Both the position numbers and the translations under genes were made by a program. The notes beneath the pieces are model-generated. The model saw only the letters and a list, made by a program, of their open reading frames with translations. It ran no database searches and was not told where the DNA came from. From Gracilimonas sp031581265 (GTDB lineage Bacteria > Bacteroidota > Rhodothermia > Balneolales > Balneolaceae), in assembly GCF_031581265.1 (NCBI RefSeq), contig NZ_JAVLBQ010000003.1, positions 71,686-135,685 of the forward strand: a stretch of 64,000 bases of DNA. The letters run 5' to 3'. Below are positions 35,093 to 43,088 of the stretch, one piece after another; within the stretch, counting starts at the first letter, position 1; every line of letters starts with the position of its first letter.

Positions 35093-35121
35093 GCCCGGTG
35101 AAGTTCATCGGGGTTTTTTAT
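35093..35121 (+). terminator. Terminator of the DUF4168 gene
   Basis: CCCGGTGA-agt-TCATCGGG followed by gttttttatt: 8-bp GC-rich stem plus T-run. Confidence 0.85.
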
Positions 35122-35127
35122 TCCGTG

Positions 35128-35727
35128 TTATTTGCTTACCCAGTCACTGCAATTTAGTGTAAATCGCCAAGGTAGTTTGGCATCCTCACCGGCGTAATCA
35201 ACCCCTATTCTTGTACTTGTTTTAATCTGATGGTCTTCAATCTTATGTTCTCCATTTTCAACCCAGATTAAATCACCACATAAATCCGTTTTATCAAGTT
35301 TTGTGGAAATACCCATTGCCTGAGATAATTTTCCTGGTCCGTTGGTTACAACCGGTTTCAGCCGTTCCCTCCCTCTCCTCTCTAACATTTTTTCAATTCC
35401 CTTAACAGGCCGAACAGCTCTTACCAATATTGCATCGGCCATTCCTTTTTTATTTGTCACAATATTAAACAGATGATGAATTCCATAACACAAGTACACA
35501 TAGGCAAAACCCGGTGGACCATAAATAGTTTCTGTCCTCGGCGTTCTTACATCCGGGTAGGCATGACAAGCCTGATCTGTCCTGCCATTGTATGCTTCCG
35601 TTTCAACGATGATTCCGGAGGTGAGTGTATCCCCAACATGCGTATATAGTACTTTACCAATCAAATCTCTGCTTATTTGAACGACATCCTCTCGTTCATA
35701 AAATGTTCGGGGGAGCTTGGTTGGCAT
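35128..35727 (-). CDS. DNA-3-methyladenine glycosylase (AAG/MPG family)
   Basis: 199 residues. Family motifs: IVETEAYNGRTDQACHAY (about 41-58), YGPPGFAYVYLCYGIHHLFNIV (about 69-90), AILVRAVRP and NGPGKLSQAMGI. The catalytic Glu of ETEAY and the base-flipping Tyr are present. It excises alkylated purines (3-methyladenine, hypoxanthine) in base-excision repair. Its ATG overlaps the stop of the upstream yihY-like gene (TGATG), so the two are coupled. Confidence 0.95.
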   Translation of the reverse strand: MPTKLPRTFYEREDVVQISRDLIGKVLYTHVGDTLTSGIIVETEAYNGRTDQACHAYPDVRTPRTETIYGPPGFAYVYLCYGIHHLFNIVTNKKGMADAILVRAVRPVKGIEKMLERRGRERLKPVVTNGPGKLSQAMGISTKLDKTDLCGDLIWVENGEHKIEDHQIKTSTRIGVDYAGEDAKLPWRFTLNCSDWVSK

Positions 35728-36635
35728 CAGGAAATCGCAGTGTATGGGTTTTCTTGGACCGCAGGTTTATTGATCATGTAAATATCTTTGTAGGCTCGGG
35801 CTACAATTCCGCTAATCACAAAAAGAAGAGCCGTATAAAAAGTCCATACCGCCAAAATAATAAGTACGGTATAACCTTGATAAAAATATCGGTACGTTGA
35901 AAAAGCATATTCCAGGTACATACTCACGCCATATTTAGCTACCTCAAAAAGCATGGTATAGACGGTTGCTGAAATTAATGCCACTTTAGGAGAAATTTTG
36001 CGCTCACTTACAAAACGATAAGCCACGTAAACCACAAAAAAGGCTAATATAATGGGCAATAAAAAGTTCAAGAAATCATAGATCCAGGGTAACTCAATCA
36101 CCATATTTGTTAATGGTATATTAATCTCACTAAGATTAAATAATGAGATCGTTGATACTGCAAGGCTAAAAAATAAAAACACAATTCCTATCAAGCTAAA
36201 ACCAAAGAAATTATAGATCACATCCATGATGGGGTGTTTTCGCTCTTTGATATCGAATACATCAAAAAGTACGTGCTTGAGGCTGTGGAGTAATCCCTGT
36301 GTAAAAAAGAGCAGTACAACGATACCCACAATTCCAAAAATTCGCCGTGCTCCAATAAGCGGCTCCAGCAAGGTTTCTATGGTTATAGCACCACGAAATA
36401 CATCGTCACTTTGGGTCTCATAAGTAAAGCTTGGGAAAAACTCTCGTCCATATCGCACAATTTCATTGAAAGCTTCCTCAGCAGAAAGCAAATATCCAAT
36501 TATGGAAATGAGGATTAAGACAAAAGGAACTGCACAAATAAAAAGATTAAACGTAATAGCTGAAGCATTGAAGAAGATGTCCTTCTTACTTGCCAGCTTA
36601 AGCACTCGTTTCCAGAATTCTTTTTGTTTATCCAA
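35727..36635 (-). CDS. YihY/BrkB-family inner membrane protein
   Basis: 302 residues, about six membrane segments (ITFNLFICAVPFVLILISIIGYLL; IFGIVGIVVLLFFTQGLLHSL; IVFLFFSLAVSTISLF; FLLPIILAFFVVYVAYRFV; VLIILAVWTFYTALLFVISGIVARAY). The order and the SASAITFNL-like opening fit the YihY family, formerly misnamed RNase BN. Function uncertain. The stop is fused with the glycosylase start codon. Confidence 0.88.
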   Translation of the reverse strand: MDKQKEFWKRVLKLASKKDIFFNASAITFNLFICAVPFVLILISIIGYLLSAEEAFNEIVRYGREFFPSFTYETQSDDVFRGAITIETLLEPLIGARRIFGIVGIVVLLFFTQGLLHSLKHVLFDVFDIKERKHPIMDVIYNFFGFSLIGIVFLFFSLAVSTISLFNLSEINIPLTNMVIELPWIYDFLNFLLPIILAFFVVYVAYRFVSERKISPKVALISATVYTMLFEVAKYGVSMYLEYAFSTYRYFYQGYTVLIILAVWTFYTALLFVISGIVARAYKDIYMINKPAVQENPYTAIS

Positions 36636-36920
36636 AACCTGCTTTTGATTAATGATACGTCAAAATTCGCAGGATGTACGGTTAAATACAAGCAGTGATT
36701 TTGGGAAGTGGTGAAATAAGGTCCATAAGGGAGTCTGATTTAGTTATTAGTGAATTTGTTAATGCTTTCTTGAAATAACAATAGAATTAAAACAACCAAT
36801 TACCGGTTTAACCATCTCCGAATAACCAACAAATCCCCTTTAGTTTTTCAGTTATTTCATTACTAAGTTCCACATTCAAAAATCAGCAATCTAACAGCTT
36901 AAAACACCTATTTACAGCGC

Positions 36921-39590
36921 ATGGCTGCTAAAAAAAAGCAAACTCCGCTGATGCGGCAGTACTTCCAAATTAAAGATGAACACCCGGGCACCATTCTGCT
37001 ATTCCGGGTCGGAGATTTTTACGAAACCTTTGCCGACGATGCCCAACTCATCAGCAAGGAATTGGGAATTACGCTTACCAAACGAAATAACGCCGGCGAT
37101 CAAACTCCACTGGCCGGATTTCCCTACCACGCGCTGGATAATTACCTGCCCAAACTGGTTAAAAAAGGCCATAAAGTAGCGGTTTGTGAGCAAACCGAAG
37201 ATCCCGACGAAGCCAAAAAAGCCGGACGTAAAATTGTGACTCGAGAAGTAACGGAGATTACCACTCCCGGAGTCACGATGTCTGAAAAGCTGCTGGATCA
37301 TAAACGAAATAATTACATTGCCTCTCTTCACTGGGATGGATCAACTATTGGTGTAGCATTTTCAGATATTTCCACCGGAGAATTTGCCCTAAGTCACATA
37401 AAAGAAGATAACCTGGATAATTTTTTGGCAGCAATCCAGCCCTCGGAAATCCTTGTTCAGCAAAAAAAGAAAAACAAGCTGGATGAATCTCTCAGCCATC
37501 ATAATATTACTTACATCGAAGATTGGGTGTATGATGGCGATTATGGCTACAATCTGCTCACTGATCATTTTGAAACCCACTCTTTGAAGGGATTCGGTGT
37601 CGAAAACATGGAGATTGCGCATGTAGCTGCCGGTTCGCTAATGCATTATATGCAAGAAACCCAAAAAGCATATTTACGTCACCTGCGCCGATTGTATGCC
37701 TATGAAAGCAATGAATTTATGAGCCTGGATGCGTCCACTAAACGCAATCTGGAGCTGACGGCCAGCATTCAGGAAGGTGGGACTGAGGGAACCCTGATCT
37801 CTATTTTGGATGATACTTGCACCGCGATGGGTGGTCGTCTTCTGCGCCGGTGGATCATGCGTCCCCTCAAGCGACTTAAACCAATCCAACAACGATTGGA
37901 CTCCGTCGAAAGGATCTATGATAACAACGAAATCCGAAAAACACTCCGGGATGAACTGGAGCAGATTGGCGATATGGAACGGCTTATCTCCCGCATCTGT
38001 ATGGGACGAACCAATGCCCGGGATGTGGTTCAACTAAAATTATCTCTTGCCCAAATTCCCCGCTTAAAAAGCCAGATTTCTTCTATTGATGATCCGCTGC
38101 TACAAGATATTTTAGGCAGATTAAAATTATTAATCGAAGTACAAGAACGTATCGGTTCAGCCCTTAAAGAAGATCCACCTGCCAGTGTTAGAGATGGTGG
38201 CATGATTGCTGAAGAGTTTAATGAAGAGCTCGATGAACTTCGGGATGTAGCTAAAAATGGGAAGAAATACATTGCCCAAATCAAAGATGAGCTTGCCAAA
38301 GAACATAACATTCCTTCCCTCAAGATTGGTTACAACAAGGTATTTGGCTACTACATTGAAGTAACCAACACGCACAAGGATAAAGTCCCCGAGAGCTTTA
38401 TTCGCAAACAAACGCTGGTGAATTCCGAGCGATACATCACTCCGGAATTAAAGGATGTTGAGGAGAAAGTTTTATCGGCTGAAGAACGGAGTAAAACACT
38501 CGAGTATGAGCTGTTTGAAGAACTTAGGCTTTGGGTGGCTGAGTTTGCCGATGACATCCAGCAGATTTCCCAGGCCATTGCCGATCTCGATTGCTTACAG
38601 GGATTTGCGGAAGTCGCATTCCGAAATAATTACGCCAAGCCGGAAGTGGGCGATCACCAAGAAATTGACATCAAGAAAGGTCGGCATCCGGTGGTGGAAA
38701 AGTCCTTGCCGATGGGCGAACCGTTCATTCCAAACGACATCAAACTGGACAATGAAAACGATCAAATCCTGATCATCACCGGGCCGAATATGGCGGGTAA
38801 GAGTATTATTTTACGTCAAACAGGATTGATTGTGTTACTGGCACAAGTTGGAAGTTTTGTTCCTGCAAAAGCAGCTAACATTGGTTTGGTTGATAAGATT
38901 TTTACCCGCGTAGGAGCTTCCGATAACCTGGCTGCCGGAGAAAGTACTTTTTTGGTGGAAATGAACGAAGCCGCCAATATTCTCAACAATGCCACTCCGC
39001 GCTCACTGATTTTATTGGATGAGGTTGGCCGGGGAACTTCTACTTTTGACGGATTGAGTATTGCCTGGTCTCTGGCAGAATATTTACACAATCACGCTCC
39101 TGTTGCAGCCAAAACGTTATTTGCAACGCACTATCATGAGTTGAACGAGCTGGAACAAATGTACGAGCGCACCAAAAATTATAATGTGCAGGTAAAAGAG
39201 CATGATGGAAAAGTGGTTTTTCTGAGGAAATTAGTCCCCGGTGGAGCCGATCACAGCTACGGAATTCAAGTCGCCGACATGGCCGGATTGCCACAGGTAG
39301 TAATTGAACGAGCTAAAGAGATCTTAAAAAATCTTGAAAGCCACAGCCTAGATATCACAAATAAAAATGGAACAATTGAGAAGGAAGCATCATCCAAAAA
39401 AGAAGCTTCCAAGAATCTTGCAGACAAAGTTGAAAAACAACCCGATACTTCACAAATATCGATGTTTCAAACCCATGTAGATCCACGAATTGAAACTGTT
39501 CTTAACAAGCTCGAAGCTACCGATCCGAATAGGATGACGCCTATTGAGGCACTGATGATGATCACCGAATTGAAGAAGTTGGTGGATTGA
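36921..39590 (+). CDS. mutS: DNA mismatch repair ATPase MutS
   Basis: 889 residues. Domain I carries the mismatch-reading Phe-x-Glu in RVGDFYETFADDA (Phe33, Glu35). Connector, lever (TKRNLELTASIQEGGTEGTL, RWIMRPLKRL) and clamp domains follow. The ATPase has Walker A ITGPNMAGKSIILRQ (about 615-629), LIVLLAQVGSFVPA, ASDNLAAGESTFLVEM signature, Walker B LILLDEVGRGTSTFDGLS and the H-loop LFATHYHEL. The C-terminus MTPIEALMMITELKKLV is the tetramer/helix-turn-helix end. Full length. It sits alone before a REPIN-like repeat and era. Confidence 0.97.
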   Translation: MAAKKKQTPLMRQYFQIKDEHPGTILLFRVGDFYETFADDAQLISKELGITLTKRNNAGDQTPLAGFPYHALDNYLPKLVKKGHKVAVCEQTEDPDEAKKAGRKIVTREVTEITTPGVTMSEKLLDHKRNNYIASLHWDGSTIGVAFSDISTGEFALSHIKEDNLDNFLAAIQPSEILVQQKKKNKLDESLSHHNITYIEDWVYDGDYGYNLLTDHFETHSLKGFGVENMEIAHVAAGSLMHYMQETQKAYLRHLRRLYAYESNEFMSLDASTKRNLELTASIQEGGTEGTLISILDDTCTAMGGRLLRRWIMRPLKRLKPIQQRLDSVERIYDNNEIRKTLRDELEQIGDMERLISRICMGRTNARDVVQLKLSLAQIPRLKSQISSIDDPLLQDILGRLKLLIEVQERIGSALKEDPPASVRDGGMIAEEFNEELDELRDVAKNGKKYIAQIKDELAKEHNIPSLKIGYNKVFGYYIEVTNTHKDKVPESFIRKQTLVNSERYITPELKDVEEKVLSAEERSKTLEYELFEELRLWVAEFADDIQQISQAIADLDCLQGFAEVAFRNNYAKPEVGDHQEIDIKKGRHPVVEKSLPMGEPFIPNDIKLDNENDQILIITGPNMAGKSIILRQTGLIVLLAQVGSFVPAKAANIGLVDKIFTRVGASDNLAAGESTFLVEMNEAANILNNATPRSLILLDEVGRGTSTFDGLSIAWSLAEYLHNHAPVAAKTLFATHYHELNELEQMYERTKNYNVQVKEHDGKVVFLRKLVPGGADHSYGIQVADMAGLPQVVIERAKEILKNLESHSLDITNKNGTIEKEASSKKEASKNLADKVEKQPDTSQISMFQTHVDPRIETVLNKLEATDPNRMTPIEALMMITELKKLVD

Positions 39591-39618
39591 AGGAAATTGT
39601 TTTACAAAGCCAATAAGA

Positions 39619-39792
39619 AAGTCCTCCCTTGAGGGAGGTGCCGGAGTGAGTGAATACGAACTCGGGCGGAGGGTGTTGTCACCAACGACATTTATATCTT
39701 AATTAATCAATGTGCGCATTATCAGCAACCCCCCACGAAATTCAAAAAAGGAACAACTTTTTTGAATTGATCTCCCCTCAAGGGGAGACTTA
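39619..39792. repeat. REPIN-like doublet between mutS and era
   Basis: Two inverted copies of a REP-like unit: AAGTCCTCCCTTGAGGGAGG at 39619-39638, and on the other strand AAGTCTCCCCTTGAGGGGAGA ending at 39792. Each is followed by a variable hairpin (for example ttcaaaaaag...cttttttgaa, 39741-39767) and a GGGTGTTGTC / GGGGTTGCTG-like tail. Fits a non-autonomous palindromic element; no transposase is nearby. Confidence 0.6.
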
Positions 39793-39815
39793 TTTTCAAC
39801 CCAATTATTACATTT

Positions 39816-40706
39816 ATGCCTGAAACCAAAGCTCACAAATCCGGATACGTAGCCATTATTGGAAAGCCGAATGCTGGTAAATCTACCTTGATGAATTATA
39901 TTTTGGGGGCAAAGATCTCTATCACAACGCACAAGGCACAGACTACGCGACATCAAATTGTGGGTATTTTTTCGGATGAGGATACGCAGATTGTTTTCTT
40001 GGATACACCCGGAGTCATCTCCCCAAAATATGAACTCCAAAAAGCCATGATGAAAACCGTGGAGCGTGCACGGGCTGATGCGGATGTCATTCTTTTCATT
40101 CACGACCCGATGGATAAGCACCCAACCGATGATGTGATCAAGCTCATTAAGTCCATTAACAAACCGGTATTTTTGGTGGTGAATAAAATGGATGTAGCTA
40201 ATGAAGAGAAAGCCCGAAAATCGGCTGAAGAAATTGAAGATAAACTCAAGATCCGTTCTACACATTATGTTTCTGCAACGGCCGGAACCGGAGTGAAAGA
40301 ATTGATGGATGATATTCGAGGCTGCCTGCTTCCCGGACCTCCCTTCTACCCAAAAGAAGATTTAAGTGAGCACCCGGTTCGGTTTTTTGTTTCTGAGTTG
40401 ATTCGTGAACAAATTTTCCTTCAATTTCACCAAGAGATTCCCTATTCCTGCACTGTAGAAATTGCCTCATATGATGCCGATGTGGACATTGACCGCATTC
40501 ATGCCGATATCATCGTCAACCAAAAATCCCAAAAAGGAATGTTGATTGGCAAGGGAGGTTCAGCCATTAAGGAGCTTGGCATAGAATCCCGCAAAACGAT
40601 TGAGGAATTTATTGGCAAGCAGGTATATCTGGAGCTGCACGTAAAAATCCGTGAGAAATGGAGAGAGAAAGAAAATTGGGTTCGGAATTTAGGGTATGGG
40701 AAGTAG
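39816..40706 (+). CDS. era: GTPase Era
   Basis: 296 residues. G1 GKPNAGKSTLMN (about 15-26), G2 ISITTHKAQTTRHQIVG, G3 DTPGV, G4 NKMD, G5 VSATAGTGV. The C-terminal KH domain has GKGGSAIKELGIESRKTIEE (about 245-264) for binding the 3' end of 16S rRNA. It acts in 30S ribosome maturation. Full length. It follows mutS after a repeat-filled 225-base gap. Confidence 0.96.
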   Translation: MPETKAHKSGYVAIIGKPNAGKSTLMNYILGAKISITTHKAQTTRHQIVGIFSDEDTQIVFLDTPGVISPKYELQKAMMKTVERARADADVILFIHDPMDKHPTDDVIKLIKSINKPVFLVVNKMDVANEEKARKSAEEIEDKLKIRSTHYVSATAGTGVKELMDDIRGCLLPGPPFYPKEDLSEHPVRFFVSELIREQIFLQFHQEIPYSCTVEIASYDADVDIDRIHADIIVNQKSQKGMLIGKGGSAIKELGIESRKTIEEFIGKQVYLELHVKIREKWREKENWVRNLGYGK

Positions 40707-40737
40707 TGGAATGGATACCCGAAGACTTGGGGGAATG

Positions 40738-40894
40738 GAACGCGGATGACGCAGATTGGGTGGATTTTCGCTGAACGGTTTTTAAGGTAACCTTCAAAAT
40801 CTGGTATTCTCACCATTTTTTTCAAAATTAATTTTAAGTAAGAACAACCGTTTAGAATCCGTGCCCACCCGCAACATCTGCGTCATCCGTGTTC
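40738..40894. repeat. Large palindromic repeat (GCGGATGACGCAGAT family)
   Basis: Left arm GAACGCGGATGACGCAGAT (40738-40756) and right arm ATCTGCGTCATCCGTGTTC (40876-40894) match in inverse at 18 of 19 positions. Inner complementary words (aacggttt / aaccgttt; ttgggtgg / cccaccc) extend the pairing. A related fragment is at 62604-62640. It lies between era and the met leader. Confidence 0.6.
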
Positions 40895-40908
40895 AATCAA
40901 AAAAATAA

Positions 40909-40940
40909 TTTGCACCAACCAAATTCTCCCCGTAGTTTTG
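40909..40940 (+). promoter_or_regulatory. Bacteroidota-type promoter of the met leader
   Basis: TTTG (40909-40912), 20-base spacer, TAGTTTTG (40933-40940) matches the -33 TTTG / -7 TAnnTTTG consensus known from Bacteroidota. The expected start of transcription is about 40945-40947, on or next to the leader peptide's ATG. Confidence 0.55.
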
Positions 40941-40945
40941 TAGTC

Positions 40946-41023
40946 ATGAAATTATTCCGACAAAATATCACCAACCCTTGTGCAATGATGTGTTGCATGC
41001 AAATGTGTTGCGCGCAGACATAA
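40946..41023 (+). CDS. Cys/Met-rich leader peptide of the methionine operon
   Basis: 25 codons: MKLFRQNITNP followed by CAMMCCMQMCCAQT. In the last 14 residues there are five Cys and four Met, the two sulfur amino acids, directly upstream of sulfur amino acid biosynthetic genes. The stop TAA overlaps the first base-pairing segment of an attenuator (AAGGGCT at 41022-41028). There is no Shine-Dalgarno and the promoter -7 box ends five bases before the ATG, so translation would be leaderless. The composition and position are those of an attenuation peptide; Cys-stretch leader ORFs are known in actinobacteria. Unproven here. Confidence 0.65.
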   Translation: MKLFRQNITNPCAMMCCMQMCCAQT

Positions 41024-41094
41024 GGGCTATGGTATAGAGACAAAAAGATATTCGATAAAGCCCTTTTGAATGCAATTCAGAAGGGCTTTTTTGT
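41022..41094 (+). terminator. Attenuator with alternative antiterminator pairing
   Basis: Segment 2 AAAGCCCTTTTGAAT (41057-41071) and segment 3 ATTCAGAAGGGCTTT (41075-41089) form a 15-bp stem (one T-G) with a 3-base loop and a TTTTTTG tail: a strong terminator. Segment 1 AAGGGCT (41022-41028), overlapping the leader stop codon, can pair instead with AGCCCTT (41059-41065). A ribosome finishing the peptide would cover segment 1 and allow termination; one stalled at the Cys/Met codons would leave it free. Confidence 0.75.
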
Positions 41095-41166
41095 TGGATG
41101 ATAGTTTCATTCGTTCTTAATAAAGTCTTTGAAAAATCTGAGGTTTTGGTCAAGATCAAAGCTTGA

Positions 41167-41217
41167 GTGAATTTAAAACCGGAGCTTATTGGTTATAAGT
41201 GAGGATTTTAAATTCAC
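41167..41217. promoter_or_regulatory. Long dyad between attenuator and SAM riboswitch
   Basis: GTGAATTTAAAACC (41167-41180) pairs with GG-a-TTTTAAATTCAC (41203-41217), with an inner CTTAT-tggtt-ATAAG stem. No T-run follows, so it is not a simple terminator; an operator or a structured RNA are both possible. Confidence 0.5.
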
Positions 41218-41277
41218 GAAAATGCAGAGATTGAGCAAAACCGCGATTTAGCTAAGACTTTTAAATACTGTTGCATT

Positions 41278-41409
41278 CTCATTACGAAAGGTGGAGGGAT
41301 CAGGTCCTTTGAAGCCTTGGCAACCGTTCCCCGCACATAAAAATTTATGTGCGGGGAAAAAGGTGCTACATCCTGCTTGGTGAATCATTCATTCATCAGG
41401 AAAGATGAG
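41278..41409 (+). ncRNA. SAM-I (S-box) riboswitch aptamer
   Basis: Core motifs of the SAM-I family are visible in order: gaaAGGTGGAGGGATCAGG (from 41287), CCTtTGAAGCC-ttGGCAACC (41307-41325), a 13-bp P3 hairpin (CCCCGCACATAAA / TTTATGTGCGGGG, 41329-41357), then AAGGTGCTACATCCTGC (41360-41376). P1 is CTCAT (41278-41282) with ATGAG (41405-41409). It senses S-adenosylmethionine and represses methionine genes when bound. Confidence 0.92.
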
Positions 41410-41435
41410 TTCGATAAGACCCGGTTTTTGTAAGG

Positions 41436-41475
41436 AAAGCCTCTTTCGGATTCATCTCTGAAAGAGGCTTTTTTG
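41436..41475 (+). terminator. Expression-platform terminator of the SAM riboswitch
   Basis: AAAGCCTCTTTC / GAAAGAGGCTTT (41436-41447 and 41460-41471) then ttttg. The loop holds TCATCT, which can pair with AGATGA in the 3' half of P1 (41403-41408) as an antiterminator when SAM is absent. Confidence 0.9.
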
Positions 41476-41559
41476 TTTTCTGCAATGAAGTCTCACAGAG
41501 GAGAATCATCAGTCAAGATTCAAACAAAACAAAAAACACTTACAAAACACTACATAATC

Positions 41560-42888
41560 ATGAGCAACAAAAAAGAAAACCGAGACTTCAATTTTGAAAC
41601 CCTGCAGCTTCATGCAGGACAGGAACCCGACTCCGCAACCGGATCACGAGCGGTTCCAATTTATCAAACCACCTCCTACAACTTCGATGATACCGAACAC
41701 GCCGCCAACCTTTTTGCGTTGAGGGAGTTTGGAAATATCTATACACGAATCATGAACCCGACTACGGATGTATTCGAAAAGAGACTGGCTGCCCTCGAAG
41801 GTGGAACGGCTGCTTTGGCAACAGCATCCGGTCAGGCCGCACAGTTTCTTGCCATCACCAACCTTGCTGATGCGGGTGACAATATCGTATCTACGCAAAA
41901 CCTTTACGGTGGGACTTACAACCAATTCAAGGTTTCTCTCCCCCGGTTAGGTATACATGTGAATTTTGCGGAAGAGGATACCGTGGAAGCTTTTGCCAAA
42001 CACATTGATGATAAAACAAAAGCTATCTATGTAGAATCCATCGGAAATCCGCGCGGAAATATTGCCGACTTTGAAGGACTTTCGGCTCTTGCCAAAGAAC
42101 ATGGAATCCCTCTTGTTGTTGATAACACCTTTGGAGCCGGTGGAGCTTTGGTTCAACCCATCAAGCACGGGGCCAATGTGGTAACAGCTTCTGCCACCAA
42201 GTGGATCGGTGGACATGGTACTTCCATCGGAGGAGTGATCATAGACGGAGGTAATTTCAACTGGGGCAATGGGAAATTCCCGGGATTCAGCGAACCCTCA
42301 CCCTCCTATCACGGACTCAATTTCTGGGAAGTATTTGGGGAAGATGGTCCCTTTGGGAATATTGCCTTTGCTATTCGTGCACGGGTTGAAGGACTGCGTG
42401 ATTTTGGCCCTTCACAATCTCCATTCAATAGTTTCCTATTACTTCAGGGGTTGGAAACGCTCTCACTGAGGGTTGAACGCCATAATGAAAATGCTCGAAT
42501 ATTAGCCAGCTGGCTTAAAGATCATGAGGCTGTAGATTGGATCAATTATACCGGACTTCCCGAGCACGATTACCACGAACGTGCCAAAAAATATCTGAAA
42601 GAAGGACACTTTGGCTCTGTGTTCACTTTTGGAGTGAAGGGCGGGTACGATGCAGCCCGTGATTTCATCGAGAATGTGGAACTTTCCAGTCACCTGGCTA
42701 ATGTGGGTGATGCCAAAACGCTGGTCATTCATCCCGCATCCACTACGCATCAGCAACTCAATGAAACGGAGCAAAAAGCAAGTGGAGTGAAAGGTGACTT
42801 AATTCGTGTTTCCGTTGGAATTGAGCATATCGATGACATCATCGAAGATTTCGAAAAAGCCTTTGCCAGAATAAAAGTGCCGGTCTAA
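41560..42888 (+). CDS. metY: O-acetylhomoserine sulfhydrylase MetY
   Basis: 442 residues from ATG 41560; an upstream in-frame start at 41473 would lie in the riboswitch terminator and is rejected. PLP enzyme of the Cys/Met metabolism family: FETLQLHAGQEPD, PIYQTTSYNF, LFALREFGNIYTRIMNPT, GNPRG, LVVDNTFG and the PLP-lysine in TASATKWIGGHGTSIGG (about 205-221). The long form (over 425 residues) and the ...FLLLQGLETLSLR motif separate it from cystathionine enzymes. It joins sulfide to O-acetylhomoserine to make homocysteine. First gene of the riboswitch-controlled operon. Confidence 0.95.
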   Translation: MSNKKENRDFNFETLQLHAGQEPDSATGSRAVPIYQTTSYNFDDTEHAANLFALREFGNIYTRIMNPTTDVFEKRLAALEGGTAALATASGQAAQFLAITNLADAGDNIVSTQNLYGGTYNQFKVSLPRLGIHVNFAEEDTVEAFAKHIDDKTKAIYVESIGNPRGNIADFEGLSALAKEHGIPLVVDNTFGAGGALVQPIKHGANVVTASATKWIGGHGTSIGGVIIDGGNFNWGNGKFPGFSEPSPSYHGLNFWEVFGEDGPFGNIAFAIRARVEGLRDFGPSQSPFNSFLLLQGLETLSLRVERHNENARILASWLKDHEAVDWINYTGLPEHDYHERAKKYLKEGHFGSVFTFGVKGGYDAARDFIENVELSSHLANVGDAKTLVIHPASTTHQQLNETEQKASGVKGDLIRVSVGIEHIDDIIEDFEKAFARIKVPV

Positions 42889-42907
42889 CTCTGATAAGTA
42901 CTCCATT

Positions 42908-42939
42908 GCAGGTCCGGTGGAAAACCCGGGCCTGCTTTT
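42908..42939 (+). terminator. Hairpin terminator after metY
   Basis: GCAGGTCCGG-tggaaaac-CCGGGCCTGC-like stem of 10 bp (one T-G) followed by tttta. It could reduce transcription into metX, 150 bases downstream. Confidence 0.7.
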
Positions 42940-42977
42940 AACTAAAACCTCTAAGCCTGAATATACACTTTTGGAGA

Positions 42978-43070
42978 ACCTGCGAGCGTCCCCAAGACCT
43001 CACAGCGTTCGGCTATAGATTTTGAAAACAAACCGCAACGCTCGCAGGTCCTGTCGGACGCTGCGAGGTT
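42978..43070. repeat. Palindromic repeat (ACCTGCGAGCG family) between metY and metX
   Basis: ACCTGCGAGCGT (42978-42989) and its complement ACGCTCGCAGGT (43038-43049); a second nested pair, gacctcacagcg and cgctgcgaggtt. GC-rich against its surroundings, it looks like an inserted interspersed element inside the operon. Confidence 0.6.
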
Positions 43071-43088
43071 GCTTACAAGTTGACAAAT

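Noticed and set aside
39841..40265. Minus-strand frame opposite era (part of a 188-residue frame)
   Set aside because: Antisense shadow of the Era G domain; no start signal.
39619..40894. CRISPR array
   Set aside because: Repeats are inverted palindromes, not regularly spaced direct repeats with unique spacers; no cas genes.
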